Positions 38,898-49,772 of a stretch of 64,000 nt of DNA are shown piece by piece. The stretch covers positions 1-64,000 of the forward strand of contig NW_026515524.1 of assembly GCF_014898815.1 (NCBI RefSeq), in the 5' to 3' direction. The stretch is from Panonychus citri. Its lineage: Eukaryota > Arthropoda > Arachnida > Trombidiformes > Tetranychidae. The notes under the pieces are model-generated. The model did no database searches and was not told where the DNA came from. It saw only the letters and a list, made by a program, of their open reading frames with translations. Each line of letters opens with the position of its first letter. Positions within the stretch are counted from its first letter, which is position 1. The translations under genes were made by a program, and so were the position numbers.

Positions 38898-38904
38898 TAT
38901 ACTA

Positions 38905-39059
38905 TTCTAATTCTCGTTTATCGACTAACAAATGAGACAGAAGGTTAGCTAAACAAAGTCTCTCGCATTTTCTTTTCGATAAGACGACAAACACTACATT
39001 AGAACATCATTCAAATCATTTGATCTTTGGTTAACAATCAACTAAGATTTAATGATATT
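38905..39059 (+). pseudogene. Duplicated 3' end of the DEG/ENaC gene
   Basis: It aligns with 31563-31718: the last codons of the channel (NSRLS-NK-stop), its 3' flank with AGACGACAAA and the shared TTTGGTTAACAATCAACTAA just before the protease stop. It shows that the copied block began inside the DEG/ENaC gene. Confidence 0.85.
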
Positions 39060-40161
39060 TTAATCTTTCCAACATGAATTTGAAGCAATACTCTTGATAA
39101 AATCTCGATAAAGATCAATTCGAGTGTAAACACCAGTGGATGATATACTTGGACCACATGGTTCCCACACTGCACAGGCTATACCCACAAGATAGTATAT
39201 TCCTTTGTTTTTATGCATCAAAGGACCTCCAGAATCACCTTGACAAACACTTCCTTGGGTTTTCAGATTTACGGCACAAATATGAGTTTCTCCAGTAGCG
39301 GAAAGGTTTATTATCTCTCTTACTATCGGGTCCAAATTAAATTCATTCATGAAGAATATACTCTGTCGTCTCTGACACTCTTTGGCTGATCAGACCGAAA
39401 AAGAAAGAAAGAGACAGAGAAATTAAATGGTATTTAGATGTGCTTATTGGAACTTACTGGTCAAATATGAAACATCAACTTCCTGTGGAAATTCACTTGC
39501 TGTACCATTTGGCAATGTCCTCCCCCATCCTGCAGTAACAAGATGATCCAAATCTATCTCAGTATTCGGTAAACAAATCGGTAAAATTTTTTGAGTAAAT
39601 TTTACGGGTTTTGAGAGGGTTAAGATGGCGATATCGTGTGAATTAGTAAAATCTTTGAATTTTGGGTGAACCCAAATCCTAGAAACTGATTCTGGTCTAG
39701 TGTTTGTTGTGTTGAATGCATATAAACCAAGGTAAACATGGATATTATTAGGATTATTGAGCGTTTCCTTTTGGTAGATGGTTACACAATGAGCTGCAGT
39801 GATGACGTGCTGATCATCAATCAAAGAGCCCCCACAATAAGCATAGTAGTGATTAATAAGATCTGAGTATAAACTGAAAAACAAATAAATTGTTATGGAA
39901 AATATTGGCTATGAAGAACGAAGAAAATTTTTTTTATTTCATCTTACAGAATTTGTGCTAACCAAGGATATTTATGGGGTCGAGTCTTTTGACCTCTATA
40001 GATTCGGCTGATTGAACCTTCGATACCACACTCTTAAAGACAAAAGATTGATTATTTATTTAATTCTAAATAATGGAAATATATACCTGTATCTTACCGC
40101 AACCAATTGAGAAGTTAATTGTTGATATAATCAAAACACAATAGAAAAGATTAAGACTCAT
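39060..40161 (-). CDS. Secreted S1 serine protease (chymotrypsin fold), array copy C
   Basis: Intact four-exon gene: 40098-40161, 39948-40032, 39458-39873, 39060-39385; 296 residues. A signal peptide (about residues 1-20) is followed by a short propeptide and an activation site SR|IYRG (cleavage after about residue 31). The catalytic triad is His78 (TAAHC), Asp130 (SHDIAIL) and Ser240 (GDSGGPL). The S1-base residue is Ser (GSVCQGDSGG), typical of chymotrypsin-like rather than trypsin-like specificity. The S1 wall stretch is GIACAVWEPCG, with an extra Cys. Likely a digestive or secreted protease (inference). It is divergent from FN3 partner C', with about 500 bases between start codons. The sequence is a mosaic: A-like up to NNPNN, then like B/D. 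Confidence 0.87.
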
Positions 40162-40290
40162 TATTTGAAGAGGAAAAACTTTCAAAAGTTCGGTTCCTTC
40201 ACATTAGTTAACAACCAAGTTGATATTGATCTAGTTTGTTAATATTTTCCTGGTAAAATAATGAATAAATAACTCGATTTCTTTAGTTTC

Positions 40291-40302
40291 GATAACATAT
40301 GG
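40291..40302. promoter_or_regulatory. Conserved GATA plus E-box element, copy C
   Basis: GATAACATATGG, about 130 bases upstream of the copy C start codon, in the divergent promoter region shared with the FN3 partner. Confidence 0.5.
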
Positions 40303-40662
40303 ATTTGTAAATTTCTAACCTTGAGATTCGATTGTAATCATAATAGAAAATTTTCACTGAACAGATTGAATATCATGTATACTACAATATTGTAATGTTT
40401 CTAATAATTACCTTTGATTTGATTTTGATGCAGTTATTTAATTCTACATTTAATTCTGTATTTGCCATTTTCACTTTAACTATTACATTGCATATGTAAA
40501 GAAGTTTACTTTTATTGTTTTAATCAGTTGATCTCATAACAAATCAACTATGGTTTGTTATTCGATTAGATAACAATTAATCAAATAGACACGTATAATA
40601 AATTGTTCTTGTAATGACATTTAAAAGTCAATCAAATCAGTCAATTCTTTCAGTAAGTTAAC

Positions 40663-41333
40663 ATGGTTCTTAATTGTATTTGGTCAATTTCTTTAATCAC
40701 TCTATTAACAATTACAAGTGGTATTTCCTGTGATGAGTTGAAACAATTTAATGAATCAATTTCAATCTCTGAGATTTCCGCTGGTGATACTAATGTAATT
40801 TTCACCATTTATGCTCCTCTTGCAGTTCTCGATGATTATATTCAAAGGTTCGATATAACTTATCAACTGATCGGTGTTGATGGTCAGTCTCAACCGAAAA
40901 CAGGTAAGAAATTAAATCACTTTAATTTGCAAATTAAATTTAGTTCTAATTGTCGATTTCATCTGAACAGAGTCTTATCGCCCTTCGAGTACTGGTTATC
41001 GTTATGACGTTGAGATCAAAGATCTCGAGCCAAATGGACAATATATATTCAACATTATCGCGATTTATGGTAATAGGAATGGTACATCGGAATACTTTTT
41101 AGCCGCATTCGAAAAGGATATCGAATTGACCTTACATCCATTGGCACCTAAAAACTTTGTAACCAGAGAGCTAATTATTAGACTAGAAGGAAACAAAGTG
41201 GCAAATTATTTCGTACAAGTTGATAGGGTAAAAATCATTCTAATGTAGAAAATTTCATTAATTGACTGTCAATTAACTTCTTTTTCATCTTCGTTGTCTT
41301 TAGGTCACAAGTATCAACGATCTACATCAATGA
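40663..41333 (+). CDS. Secreted FN3-like protein C', C-terminally truncated
   Basis: Exons 40663-40903, 40971-41227 and 41304-41333 give 175 residues. Residues 1-23 are a signal peptide (cleavage near ISC|DEL). The first FN3-like domain is complete (YRYDVEIKDLEPNGQYIF, with the family's Y-x-V-x-I and L-x-P-x-x-x-Y pattern). The second domain stops early: exon 3 reads VTSINDLHQ-stop, because it is fused to a relic of protease exon 3, where D' continues for about 50 residues. The core promoter is like that of D': TTTAAAAG at 40620 and TCAGT at 40650. It may be expressed as a shortened protein or be decaying. Confidence 0.65.
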
Positions 41334-41425
41334 GCCACCGCAAAGATAAAGTAATCGTCACTACGATTTCTATTAATATATGAACTATTATATTATTAAT
41401 AAGAAGCAAATAATACATTTTCAGT
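41328..41425 (-). pseudogene. Relic of protease exon 3 start, second copy
   Basis: Same FN3/protease fusion sequence as at 36380-36475, near identical. The 3' flank leading into protease D also matches the flank leading into protease B. Confidence 0.6.
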
Positions 41426-41551
41426 AACAGATTTACAATTAGTTCTGGTTAGAATTAAACTTTTCGATTTTATCTTTTAATCCAAATAATTACAAACAAT
41501 GAAAATTTCATGATCTATCTTTTCGACAACCAGGAAAGATTTAATGATATT

Positions 41552-42682
41552 TTAATCTTTCCAACATGAATTTATAGCAATACTCTTGATAAAATCTCGA
41601 TAAATATCAGTTCGAGTGTAAACACCAGTGGATGATATACTTGGACCACATGGTTCCCACACTGCACAGGCTATACCAACAAGATAGTATATTCCTTTGT
41701 CTTTATGCATCAAAGGACCTCCAGAATCACCTTTACAAACACTTCCTTGGGTTTTCAGATTTACGGCACAAATATGAGTTTCTCCAGTAGCGGAAAAGTT
41801 TATTATCTCTCTTACTATCGGGTCCAAATTAAATTCATTCATAAAGAATATACTCTGTTGTCTCAGGCACTCTTTGGCTGATCAGATTACAGAGAAAGAA
41901 AGAAAGAGACAGAGAAATTATTAATAAATGGTATTTAGAGGATCTTATGGAACTTACTGGTCAAATATGAAACATCGACTTCCTGTGGAAATTCACTTAC
42001 ATTACCATTTGGCGATGTTAATCCCCACCCTGTAATAACAAGATTATCCAAATCTAGCTCGTCGTTTGGTAAACATATAGGGAAAATTTTCTCAGTAAAT
42101 TTAACTGGTCTTGAGAGAGTTAAGATGGCGATATCGTGTGAATTAGTAAAATCTTTGAATTTTGGGTGAACCCAAATCCTAGAAACTGATTCTGGTCTAG
42201 TGTTTGTTGTGTTGAATGCATATAAACCAAGATAAACATGGATGTTTTTAGGGTCAAACAGGATCAGAATTTTCTTCCCATATGTTGTTTTGCTCAAACA
42301 ATGAGCTGCAGTAATAACGTGTTGGTCATCAATCAATGAGCCACCGCAAAAATGAAATTCATCATCATCACGATTTTCATATGAACTGAGAAGCAAATGA
42401 ATTTTTAGTATTCATTATAATAATGACAGTGATTAAAAAAAAAATAGATTCCTTATTCCATCTTACTGAATTTGTGCTAACCAAGGATATTTATGGGGTC
42501 GAGTCTTTTGACCTCTGTAGATTCGGCTGATTGAACCTTCAAGGCCACACTCTGAAAGGTAAAAGTTCGTATTAATTGAAAATTGTTTAGTTCTAAATAA
42601 TAGAAACAAATGTCTTACCGCAACCAGATGAGAAGTTAATTGTTGATATAATTAAAACACAATTGAAAAGATTAAGACTCAT
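41552..42682 (-). CDS. Secreted S1 serine protease (chymotrypsin fold), array copy D
   Basis: Intact four-exon gene: 42619-42682, 42467-42551, 41958-42385, 41552-41877; 300 residues. Signal peptide, activation site SR|IYRG after residue 31, catalytic His78, Asp134 and Ser244. The S1-base residue is Ser (GSVCKGDSGG). It differs from C by a four-residue-longer loop after AAHC (LSKTTYGKKILILFDPKN). Its second-half S1 wall (GIACAVWEPCG) matches C, while B, otherwise its closest relative, has the A version. The start is the first ATG and gives a normal hydrophobic signal. It is divergent from FN3 partner D', with about 590 bases between starts. Confidence 0.88.
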
Positions 42683-42813
42683 TCTTTCAAAAGGATAAAT
42701 TTTCACAATTTCCGTTTCTGTACATTAATTAATATCCACGTTTAACTTGATTTAGTTTGTTAATATTATTCCTGATGAAATGGTTAATAAGTTAACTCAA
42801 TATTTTAAGTTTT

Positions 42814-42825
42814 GATAACACATGG
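42814..42825. promoter_or_regulatory. GATA plus E-box element, copy D variant
   Basis: GATAACACATGG, the D version of the conserved element about 130 bases upstream of each protease start. CATATG has become CACATG, still an E-box. Confidence 0.45.
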
Positions 42826-43226
42826 ATTCATATCCTTGAGATTTGATTGTAATAAAAAATTAATATTAAAATGTTTCCAATTACCTTTGATTTGATTTTG
42901 ATGCATTTATGTGAATTTATTTGTCATTTTTATTTTAATTATGAGATAAACTATTTCTTATCCAAAGATCTGATCAATTTGAATTCTTAATTATGGAAGC
43001 AATTGTCTCCACGCAACTGATTACCGAATCAACTATTGATAATCAGGTTGAAAATCCTTTTCATAACATGTTAGACTCGATCATTTTTACATTGCATATG
43101 TAAAGTAGTTGATTTTATGTTTTAATCTCACAATTAATCAGCTATTGTTTGTTATTAGATTAGATAACCATTAATAGAGATATTCAATCAACTAGATACG
43201 TGTAATAAATTGTTCTTGTAATGACA

Positions 43227-43261
43227 TTTAAAAGTCAATCAAATCAGTCAATTCTTTCAGT
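43227..43261 (+). promoter_or_regulatory. Core promoter of FN3 partner D'
   Basis: A TATA-like TTTAAAAG at 43227-43234 is followed, with the expected spacing of about 32 bases, by an arthropod-type initiator TCAGT at 43257-43261. The start codon is at 43270. The same arrangement is kept in C'. Confidence 0.5.
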
Positions 43262-43269
43262 AAGTTAAC

Positions 43270-44078
43270 ATGGTTCTTAATTGTATTTGGTCAATTTCGT
43301 TAATAACTCTATTAACAATCACAAGTTTGATTTCCTGTGATGAGTTGAAACAATTTAATGAATCAATTTCAATCTCTGAGATTTCCGCTGGTGATACTAA
43401 TGTAATTTTCACCATTTATGCTCCTCTTGCAGTTCTCGATGATTATATTCAAAGGTTCGATATAACTTATCAACTGGTCGGTGTTGATGGTCAGGCTCAA
43501 CCGAAAACAGGTAAGAAATTAGATCAATTTGCTAAGAAATTTAGTTCTAATTGTCGATTGCATCTGAACAGAGTCTTATCGTCCTTCGAGTACTGGTTAT
43601 CGTTATGACGTTGAGATCAAAGATCTCGAGCCAAATGGACAATATATATTCAACATTATCGCGATTTATGGTAATAGGAATGGTACATCGGAATACTTTT
43701 TAGCCGCATTCGAAAAGGATATCGAAGTGACCTTACATCCATTGGCACCTAAAAACTTTGTAACCAGAGAGCTAATTATTAGACTAGAAGGAAACAAAGT
43801 GGCAAATTATTTCGTACAAGTTGATAGGGTAAAAATCATTCTAATGTAGAAAATTTCATTAATTGATTGTCAATTAACTTCTTTTTCATCTTCGTTGTCT
43901 TTAGGTCACAAGTATCAACGATCTACATCCCGTTATTCATGCGACAGTTTATCCTGAAATTGGTAACACTTTACCTTTACACTTGATCGTTGGTGAACGT
44001 TACAAGGTTAAAATTTGGTATATTGATTTAGATGGCAACAAATCAGCAATCAATGAGAAAACATATTTAGTGTATTGA
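43270..44078 (+). CDS. Secreted protein with two fibronectin-III-like domains, D' (full length)
   Basis: Exons 43270-43510, 43572-43828 and 43905-44078 give 223 residues. Residues 1-23 are a signal peptide. The first FN3-like domain spans about 30-125, with the motif YRYDVEIKDLEPNGQYIF. The second spans about 128-223, with the corresponding YKVKIWYIDLDGNKS near the end. There is no membrane span, no GPI-like tail and few cysteines. An AATAAA lies 21 bases after the stop at 44099. It is the only complete copy of four. Its start faces protease D in a head-to-head pair, and this pairing recurs through the array, which suggests coordinated expression; any functional link (cofactor, inhibitor or substrate) is inference. 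I do not recognise a named family. Confidence 0.8.
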
Positions 44079-44198
44079 TATTGATGCATAATTAAAGCAA
44101 TAAATTCATTTTTGCACAGAAATACAATTTATTAAATTGTGTTAACAATTAGTTGACTTGTTTTTATTTTTCCAGAATATTTAAACTTTGTGAAGGAT

Positions 44199-47100
44199 TT
44201 ATTTTTGTCGTTTACCTGGTTTACTTTTGGTTGTTATTAATTTATTGAAGTAACCTTTGAACTTGTTTTTCTTTCGACGATTAAGAAGAGCACCATTCAA
44301 TGGTACATAAGCGAATGGGTCAACTGAACCCTTCTTTTTAACATCACCTCCCGCTTTTCGCGATGAAAACTCTTCTCCTGTTTTGGCTCCTTTGATTCCT
44401 GTTTTTCGTTTCTTAACAGGTCTATGAATACCTTGACCTCCAGGTTTGTAGCTCGCTTTTGTACCATGTGAGGTTGTCGCTGATACTTTAGATATTTTCG
44501 AAGTTCTTGAAGTTTTGAGGTTCGAGAAACGTTGGTTTTTGTAGCTCTTTCATCCATGTCGTCATCGTCTTCATCATCTTCGTCGCTCCTGTTATTTTCT
44601 TCATCTCCTCGTTTCCTTTTGGTTCCTCTTTCCATCTCTTTGAAATTGAACGAAATCTTACCATCAGCTGTCATATGATATTCGTCCTTCTTTTTGGGTT
44701 TCGGGGCAACTGATTTTAGTGGATTCGATGAATGGATTCGACTGTTGATATTTGGAGCCAATAGATCGACAATTTCTTCTTCGTCCCCTCTTTCTTCGAT
44801 AAATGTCTCGGATCGAGCTTTTCGTGATTTTCTAGTTGATGCTCGACTTTTCTTGTCATCCTCATCATCTTCGTCAAGTAAACTATCATCTGAATCAGAA
44901 TCTTCATTCAAAATATCAGTCATCGATTTGGTTGATCGATGAGTAGTAGAAGTTGCAATGGTTCCACTTGCTAGATCATCGAAAATATCACCAGAGGTTT
45001 CATTTTTCGAAAGGGCCTTTCGAGCTTCTGATTTTCGTATGTTTCGCAAAACTTTTTCGCAAAATGGTGGAATTAATTTAGACAACATTTCGTAGCCAAA
45101 TTTACGAATCAGTTTGGTGAGCAAAACTTTCACTTCGTGTCTGAAAGATTTTCGTTGATCCACACTCACATTATTCAGCGCCATGACGATGTTATAAGCA
45201 ACATGACCAAGCTCCTCTTTGTCAGTCTTTTTAATCCATAAATTGATTGTTTGGAAAACAGCTCGAACGATAGACCGATCTTCAGATTTTAAAAGATCAA
45301 GCAATTGGAATAATTTACCACGAACTTCATTGGTTAATTGTTCTTGCTCGAGGTCGAAAATACCATGTCCAAGAACCAGGATCTCTGCTGATCTTAATTC
45401 TGGACTATGAAGTGTCACCTGATTGATTAGAGTTTGCTGGATAAAAGTAGTATTATTGTTCAGGTATTTTGGAAGATTAGTAAGGAAAACAAAGGCTGTC
45501 TTTTTACACTTTTCTCTTCCAGTTTCAACTGAGTCGATAATTAATCTCAACATGATGGGGATATGTTTCTTTTCCAATTGAATTATCTCCTTTTGACACA
45601 AAATGTCTAGTGAATTAACAGGTAAATATTTAACTTGATCAGGGCTTGAGTTAAATAGTCCAACGAAAAGATCAATAATATTAACTTTAAGGGATAAAAT
45701 AAACTCCTTGCAATTGGGATTACAGCAAATCTCTTGGATTATCTTGTAAATCTTTTTCAGATGAGAATTTTCATCCGATTTTTGAATAACGGGAAGAATT
45801 ATTTCTCCATAGATAAGCTTAATTTGCTTTGTTGTAAAAAATGGAATATATAATAATAGAATATCCAACAGGTAATTACGAAGTGCAACATCTCCGTCAA
45901 AGTTTCGCAAGTTTTTCATAACAGTTTCCAAACTTTTCTCACGAACTTCATCATCAGCAATCGTTAGATAAACTCGTAGAGTCTCATACGTTGGGAGAAC
46001 GTCCTTCTTTCCAGATCCACTGGTTTCGGGATTAATGTAAATCGTGATGAAATCTTGAAGATAACCTTTAGCAAAGTATTTTAAAATTGTTTTATCTTCT
46101 TCCGATGATACAGTTTTGATGAGGTTACGAAGACCAGCCAAACAGTAACCTCTTAGAACTGTATTCTCTCTGATAACATTTCTCAATAAAGAAGCAAAAT
46201 CTTTAGTAAATGCCGTCTTAATATCGGTCGCATGTCGACAGAAAGATGGTAACAAAGACCAAATCTGATTGTGTAAAGTTGAATAAAGTTTTATGTAAAT
46301 TGATTGTTTTACTTTATCCAATGTTGATATTTTAATCTCGATTCTTTTGGCCAATGGAAGGAAGAAAGTTTTAAATGTTCGTAACTCGGTTTTCTCAATG
46401 TTATCTCGGAACAAGGGTATTAACCAACTGTGAGTAAATTGATTAGTATCACTAAGATCCATCTCAAGGGGAACAATGTCAAGTATAATTTTGGGCCCAA
46501 GATTTTTAATCGCTTTACTAATTGCTATGTCAATTTGGGGTAAAAATTTGGTATTATATCCTTCACGAAGGTCAATTAGTTTCTTGATAAAACGAGAAAC
46601 CAAATCAGGAGCTTGAGAGCCAACATGTTCAATTAGAGTTCCAATAATACTACAAATGAATCCCCAAGCATTTTGATACTTAAATTGTAAACTGTCCTCG
46701 AAAATATCGGCCATTGTTGCTCGAACGGTGTAATTCAATTCACTTAGAGAAGGGGCAATAATTGTTTGGATAACTTGTTGAATCGAGGTTGTAACAGTAA
46801 TGTGAACAATTTTTGATTCACTTTCAAAACAGGGTAAAAGTGAACTTAATAGTGATGAAATTTCAATGAGACATTTTGATTTATCAAGTGAATAGAGGCT
46901 AATGTAACCTTCCTTCATAACGGCAACCCAAAGTGGTAGTAATTGAGAATCAGTATAACTTGGACGATTATCTTTGAGACGATTTAGAAGAATATAGTTA
47001 AATTGTGATGTTAATCCACGAAGTGGTGATGATGAATTAAATAGTTGAAGGAAAACTGAAAGTCCACCATTTACCAGTAAAGGATTAGCATGGGAAATTG

Positions 47101-48103
47101 TTGTTACTCTTGTCACGGCTTCGCAACAAACCTTGAGTGCTTTTGATGGGATGATGGTGATTATATCTCTCATCAAATTAAGCATATGTAAAGCGTCATT
47201 AATGTTATTCACGCTTGTGGATAAAAATTTGTCGACACAAAATTTGGCCGTTTGTTCAGCTAATGCATGATGTTCAGCATTTTCGTAGACAAGTTTACTT
47301 GTTTTCAGTATATTAACGATGGATCGATGAGCTGATTTACGAATCTTTGGCTTTGGGTCAAGGGTTAAATCAAGAAGCACTTTGTAGACAGCAAATGTTG
47401 CAGGAGATTTCAATACAACCACTTCTTGGCTTTTGATGAATTCACTTAGACAACGAATTAGATTTATCATTAGGTAGCCATTGGTTTTCTCACGATTGGC
47501 AACTATTTTCGCAGCGAAAATTTGACTCATCTCACTGAATTTAAGCTTCTTTACTGAATCAGGAAGTCGTCTAACCACCATGCCCAATAAATAGGCGATT
47601 GCTGCTAAAGTTTCATCTTTATCGGTGGTTTCAAGTAAAGTGATTAAAATGGCAAAATATTCAGTTTCACTTTCTGTTCCACCCTTTTCCTTGATTGTTT
47701 CTGTTATGGTTGCTAGAATAGCAATCATTTCTTTGTGTAACACTGATGATGGATTCCATTTCTCCAAAAGTTTAGAGAAACTGACATTAGTACAATTGGT
47801 ATAAATGGATGCAAATGTATTACAACTGCCCATTGATTCCTGGTCAACGTCCATTGATACAGATTTTATTTCACGAGCAGTTTCATCACCTCCACCTAAA
47901 GAATGGGCACTTAAATTGATTGAACTAAGTCGCAGATTTTCAAAATCATCAAGATTAGATGAACTCTTTGAAATAGGGCCCATCAAATTTACTCTTTGAC
48001 GGAACTTTTTAGTGGCAGCATTACAATTACTACTTTCACCTTTTCTCCATCGATTACCTCTGCCTTTAGTTGCCTTAGCAGCAACTCGAACCTTATTTTT
48101 CAT
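44199..48103 (-). CDS. RRP12: RRP12-like ribosome biogenesis HEAT-repeat protein, with a single-base frame break
   Basis: Nucleolar export and maturation factor for pre-40S and pre-60S particles. It is intronless and about 1301 residues long (human about 1297). The N-terminus has the family motif [13 protein letters not shown]. The NUC173/HEAT region follows, with strongly conserved stretches such as [20 protein letters not shown] and [15 protein letters not shown] [13 protein letters not shown]. An acidic tail and the basic C-terminus ([41 protein letters not shown]) end the protein. The start is the ATG at 48103; the open frame upstream has no further ATG. The conserved C-terminus lies in a different frame from the body; the change falls between about 44430 and 44560 and equals one missing base. 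An assembly error or a real lesion are both possible. It is convergent with FN3 partner D', with 120 bases between stops. Confidence 0.93.
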
Positions 48104-48981
48104 AATTAAAAATAAATAACCTTCAAAATAAAAAAAAAGAATCAAAGAAAATAAAATAAATTAAATAAAAAGATTAACATGTAAAAGTGATTTTTGGTCA
48201 ACAAGGTAAAAAGAGATTCAGAAAGAAATTAATTCTTACCAATCCAATAAACTTGAATAAACAATCAAATTCTAGATAAGATAAGCAAACAGTTGGAATA
48301 ATTAACTAATCACATAAGTAAATTGATCGAACTAAAAATTAAAATTATTCTTAAATGAATTAACCAAACATGAGAATCGGTTGTTAATATTTTCACGTGT
48401 TGAGATCTGGTTAAGCCTAAATAGCCAGAAATGGGATCAAGTCTTAATGAATTGAATCCAATGTTAATTCAGTTAAAGGCAAATTTTGAGATCAAAATCC
48501 AGAAGAACTGATACCACATGAGATATTTTCACATGAAAAAGAAAACTGAATTCTCTGAAACAATTGTTAATTTTTTCACTAGTATTTCTTTTTTTACTAT
48601 TTAATTGATCACTTTTCATTAATTAAATAAGAATTCACTAATTAGAGTTGAAAACGGATTATACTTTTCTCTCTGGTTATTTAGGCTCGGGGACTATATG
48701 ACCAGAGATTTCTGGTCGAATAGGCTGTTCCTTGAGATCTAAATGTTTCTATGGTAACCGAGAAGCGGTTATTTCGAATTGAGAGAAATTTAAATTTTAG
48801 AAATTAAAATAATCCAAAATTAGATTTTCATTTTTGTCCTTTGATTGTTGACGAGATTATTTGATTTGGTTCTTAACCTTTCAAACATTTTTTTTCTTAT
48901 AATCATTATCAATAAAAATATTGATATTTCTAAGCGATAATGTTATATAGTCAATTGTTATGTTTCCTCGTAATTAAGATA
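48104..48981. other. RRP12 5' flank and intergenic DNA
   Basis: AT-rich, no gene recognised. Two small perfect inverted repeats sit close together: GACCAGA/TCTGGTC around 48699-48716 and TAACCG-AGAAG-CGGTTA at 48755-48771. They lie in a slightly GC-richer island and may be regulatory or the remains of a small element. Confidence 0.4.
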
Positions 48982-49772
48982 CAGTCTTACCTCTCTTAAG
49001 TTATAAGGACGAGTCACAAATTCGCTAGGTGGCAGCAGTCGAATTTAGAATTAAATTAAAAATTTTAATTCTATTTATGCTACGAGTTGCTCCTCTTTCG
49101 ACAAGAGATGGCTCTGTTTTGTAACTTAAGAGAGTTATAACTTAAGATTTTGGCTCCTGATAAACTTTAATTTAATTAACTTTACCTGTGAATTTAAAAT
49201 TAAATTTTGTGTTATTATTGTTCATCTTATCATACGGACCAAGTTGATACCAAAATCGTAGGTAAAAAAAAAAAAAAAACTGAACTCTTTCAGCTTTCTT
49301 TATTATTATTTTTCGGGGCGTAAGCCATACACTATACTGACATACACTTCCGGTTTATTACATTTCTCATTTACACAATCTCTGTGATCACCCTTTCGTG
49401 CTGTCTTAATGCTTAACACAAATTAATAATAATAATAATCTTCTCTTTTTCTCTTATACTGTATTTTGAACTGGCCGATGAGGAACACTTGGATTCAAGA
49501 CTTACTGATTAATACTCATTTGTTACGGACCGTTTTCAGCAAGCCTCCGAGGAATATGTTAAATTTTAATTGACATACTAAACAAATAATTTTGTTACTT
49601 TATTATAAATATTAATAATCTATTGTTATTATATTCCTTTGAATTTAAATCTCCTCATCCCCACTTCCCTCAAAGAGTTGTACTCACTCTTGATACTATC
49701 TTTTCAGATAGTAAAGCCTTCGGAGGCTTGCTGTAATGGCTTAAAACAATAAAATTAAGAGAGGTATGACTG
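48982..49772. mobile_element. Non-autonomous mariner-like element
   Basis: 791 bases flanked by TA. The left end reads CAGTCTTACCTCTCTTAA and the right end is its near-perfect reverse complement (TTAAGAGAGGTATGACTG). The CAGT terminus and TA target site fit Tc1/mariner-type elements. A further copy of the TAACTTAAGAGAG motif occurs at about 49122. No open frame of transposase length is present. It contains a nested inverted repeat at 49537-49733 and an A-tract near 49265. Confidence 0.75.
49537..49733. mobile_element. Nested inverted-repeat element inside the mariner-like element
   Basis: 197 bases bounded by CAGCAAGCCTCCGAGG and its reverse complement (CCTTCGGAGGCTTGCTG), with one mismatch or indel. 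The flanks are not a clear target duplication. It could be a separate MITE that landed in the larger one. Confidence 0.55.

Noticed and set aside
44430..44560. Programmed -1 ribosomal frameshift in RRP12
   Set aside because: No X-XXY-YYZ heptamer in the right frame and no family precedent; a single-base indel is simpler.
44430..44560. A short intron restoring the RRP12 frame
   Set aside because: The available GT and AG pairs give introns of about 30 bases, shorter than any other intron in the window.
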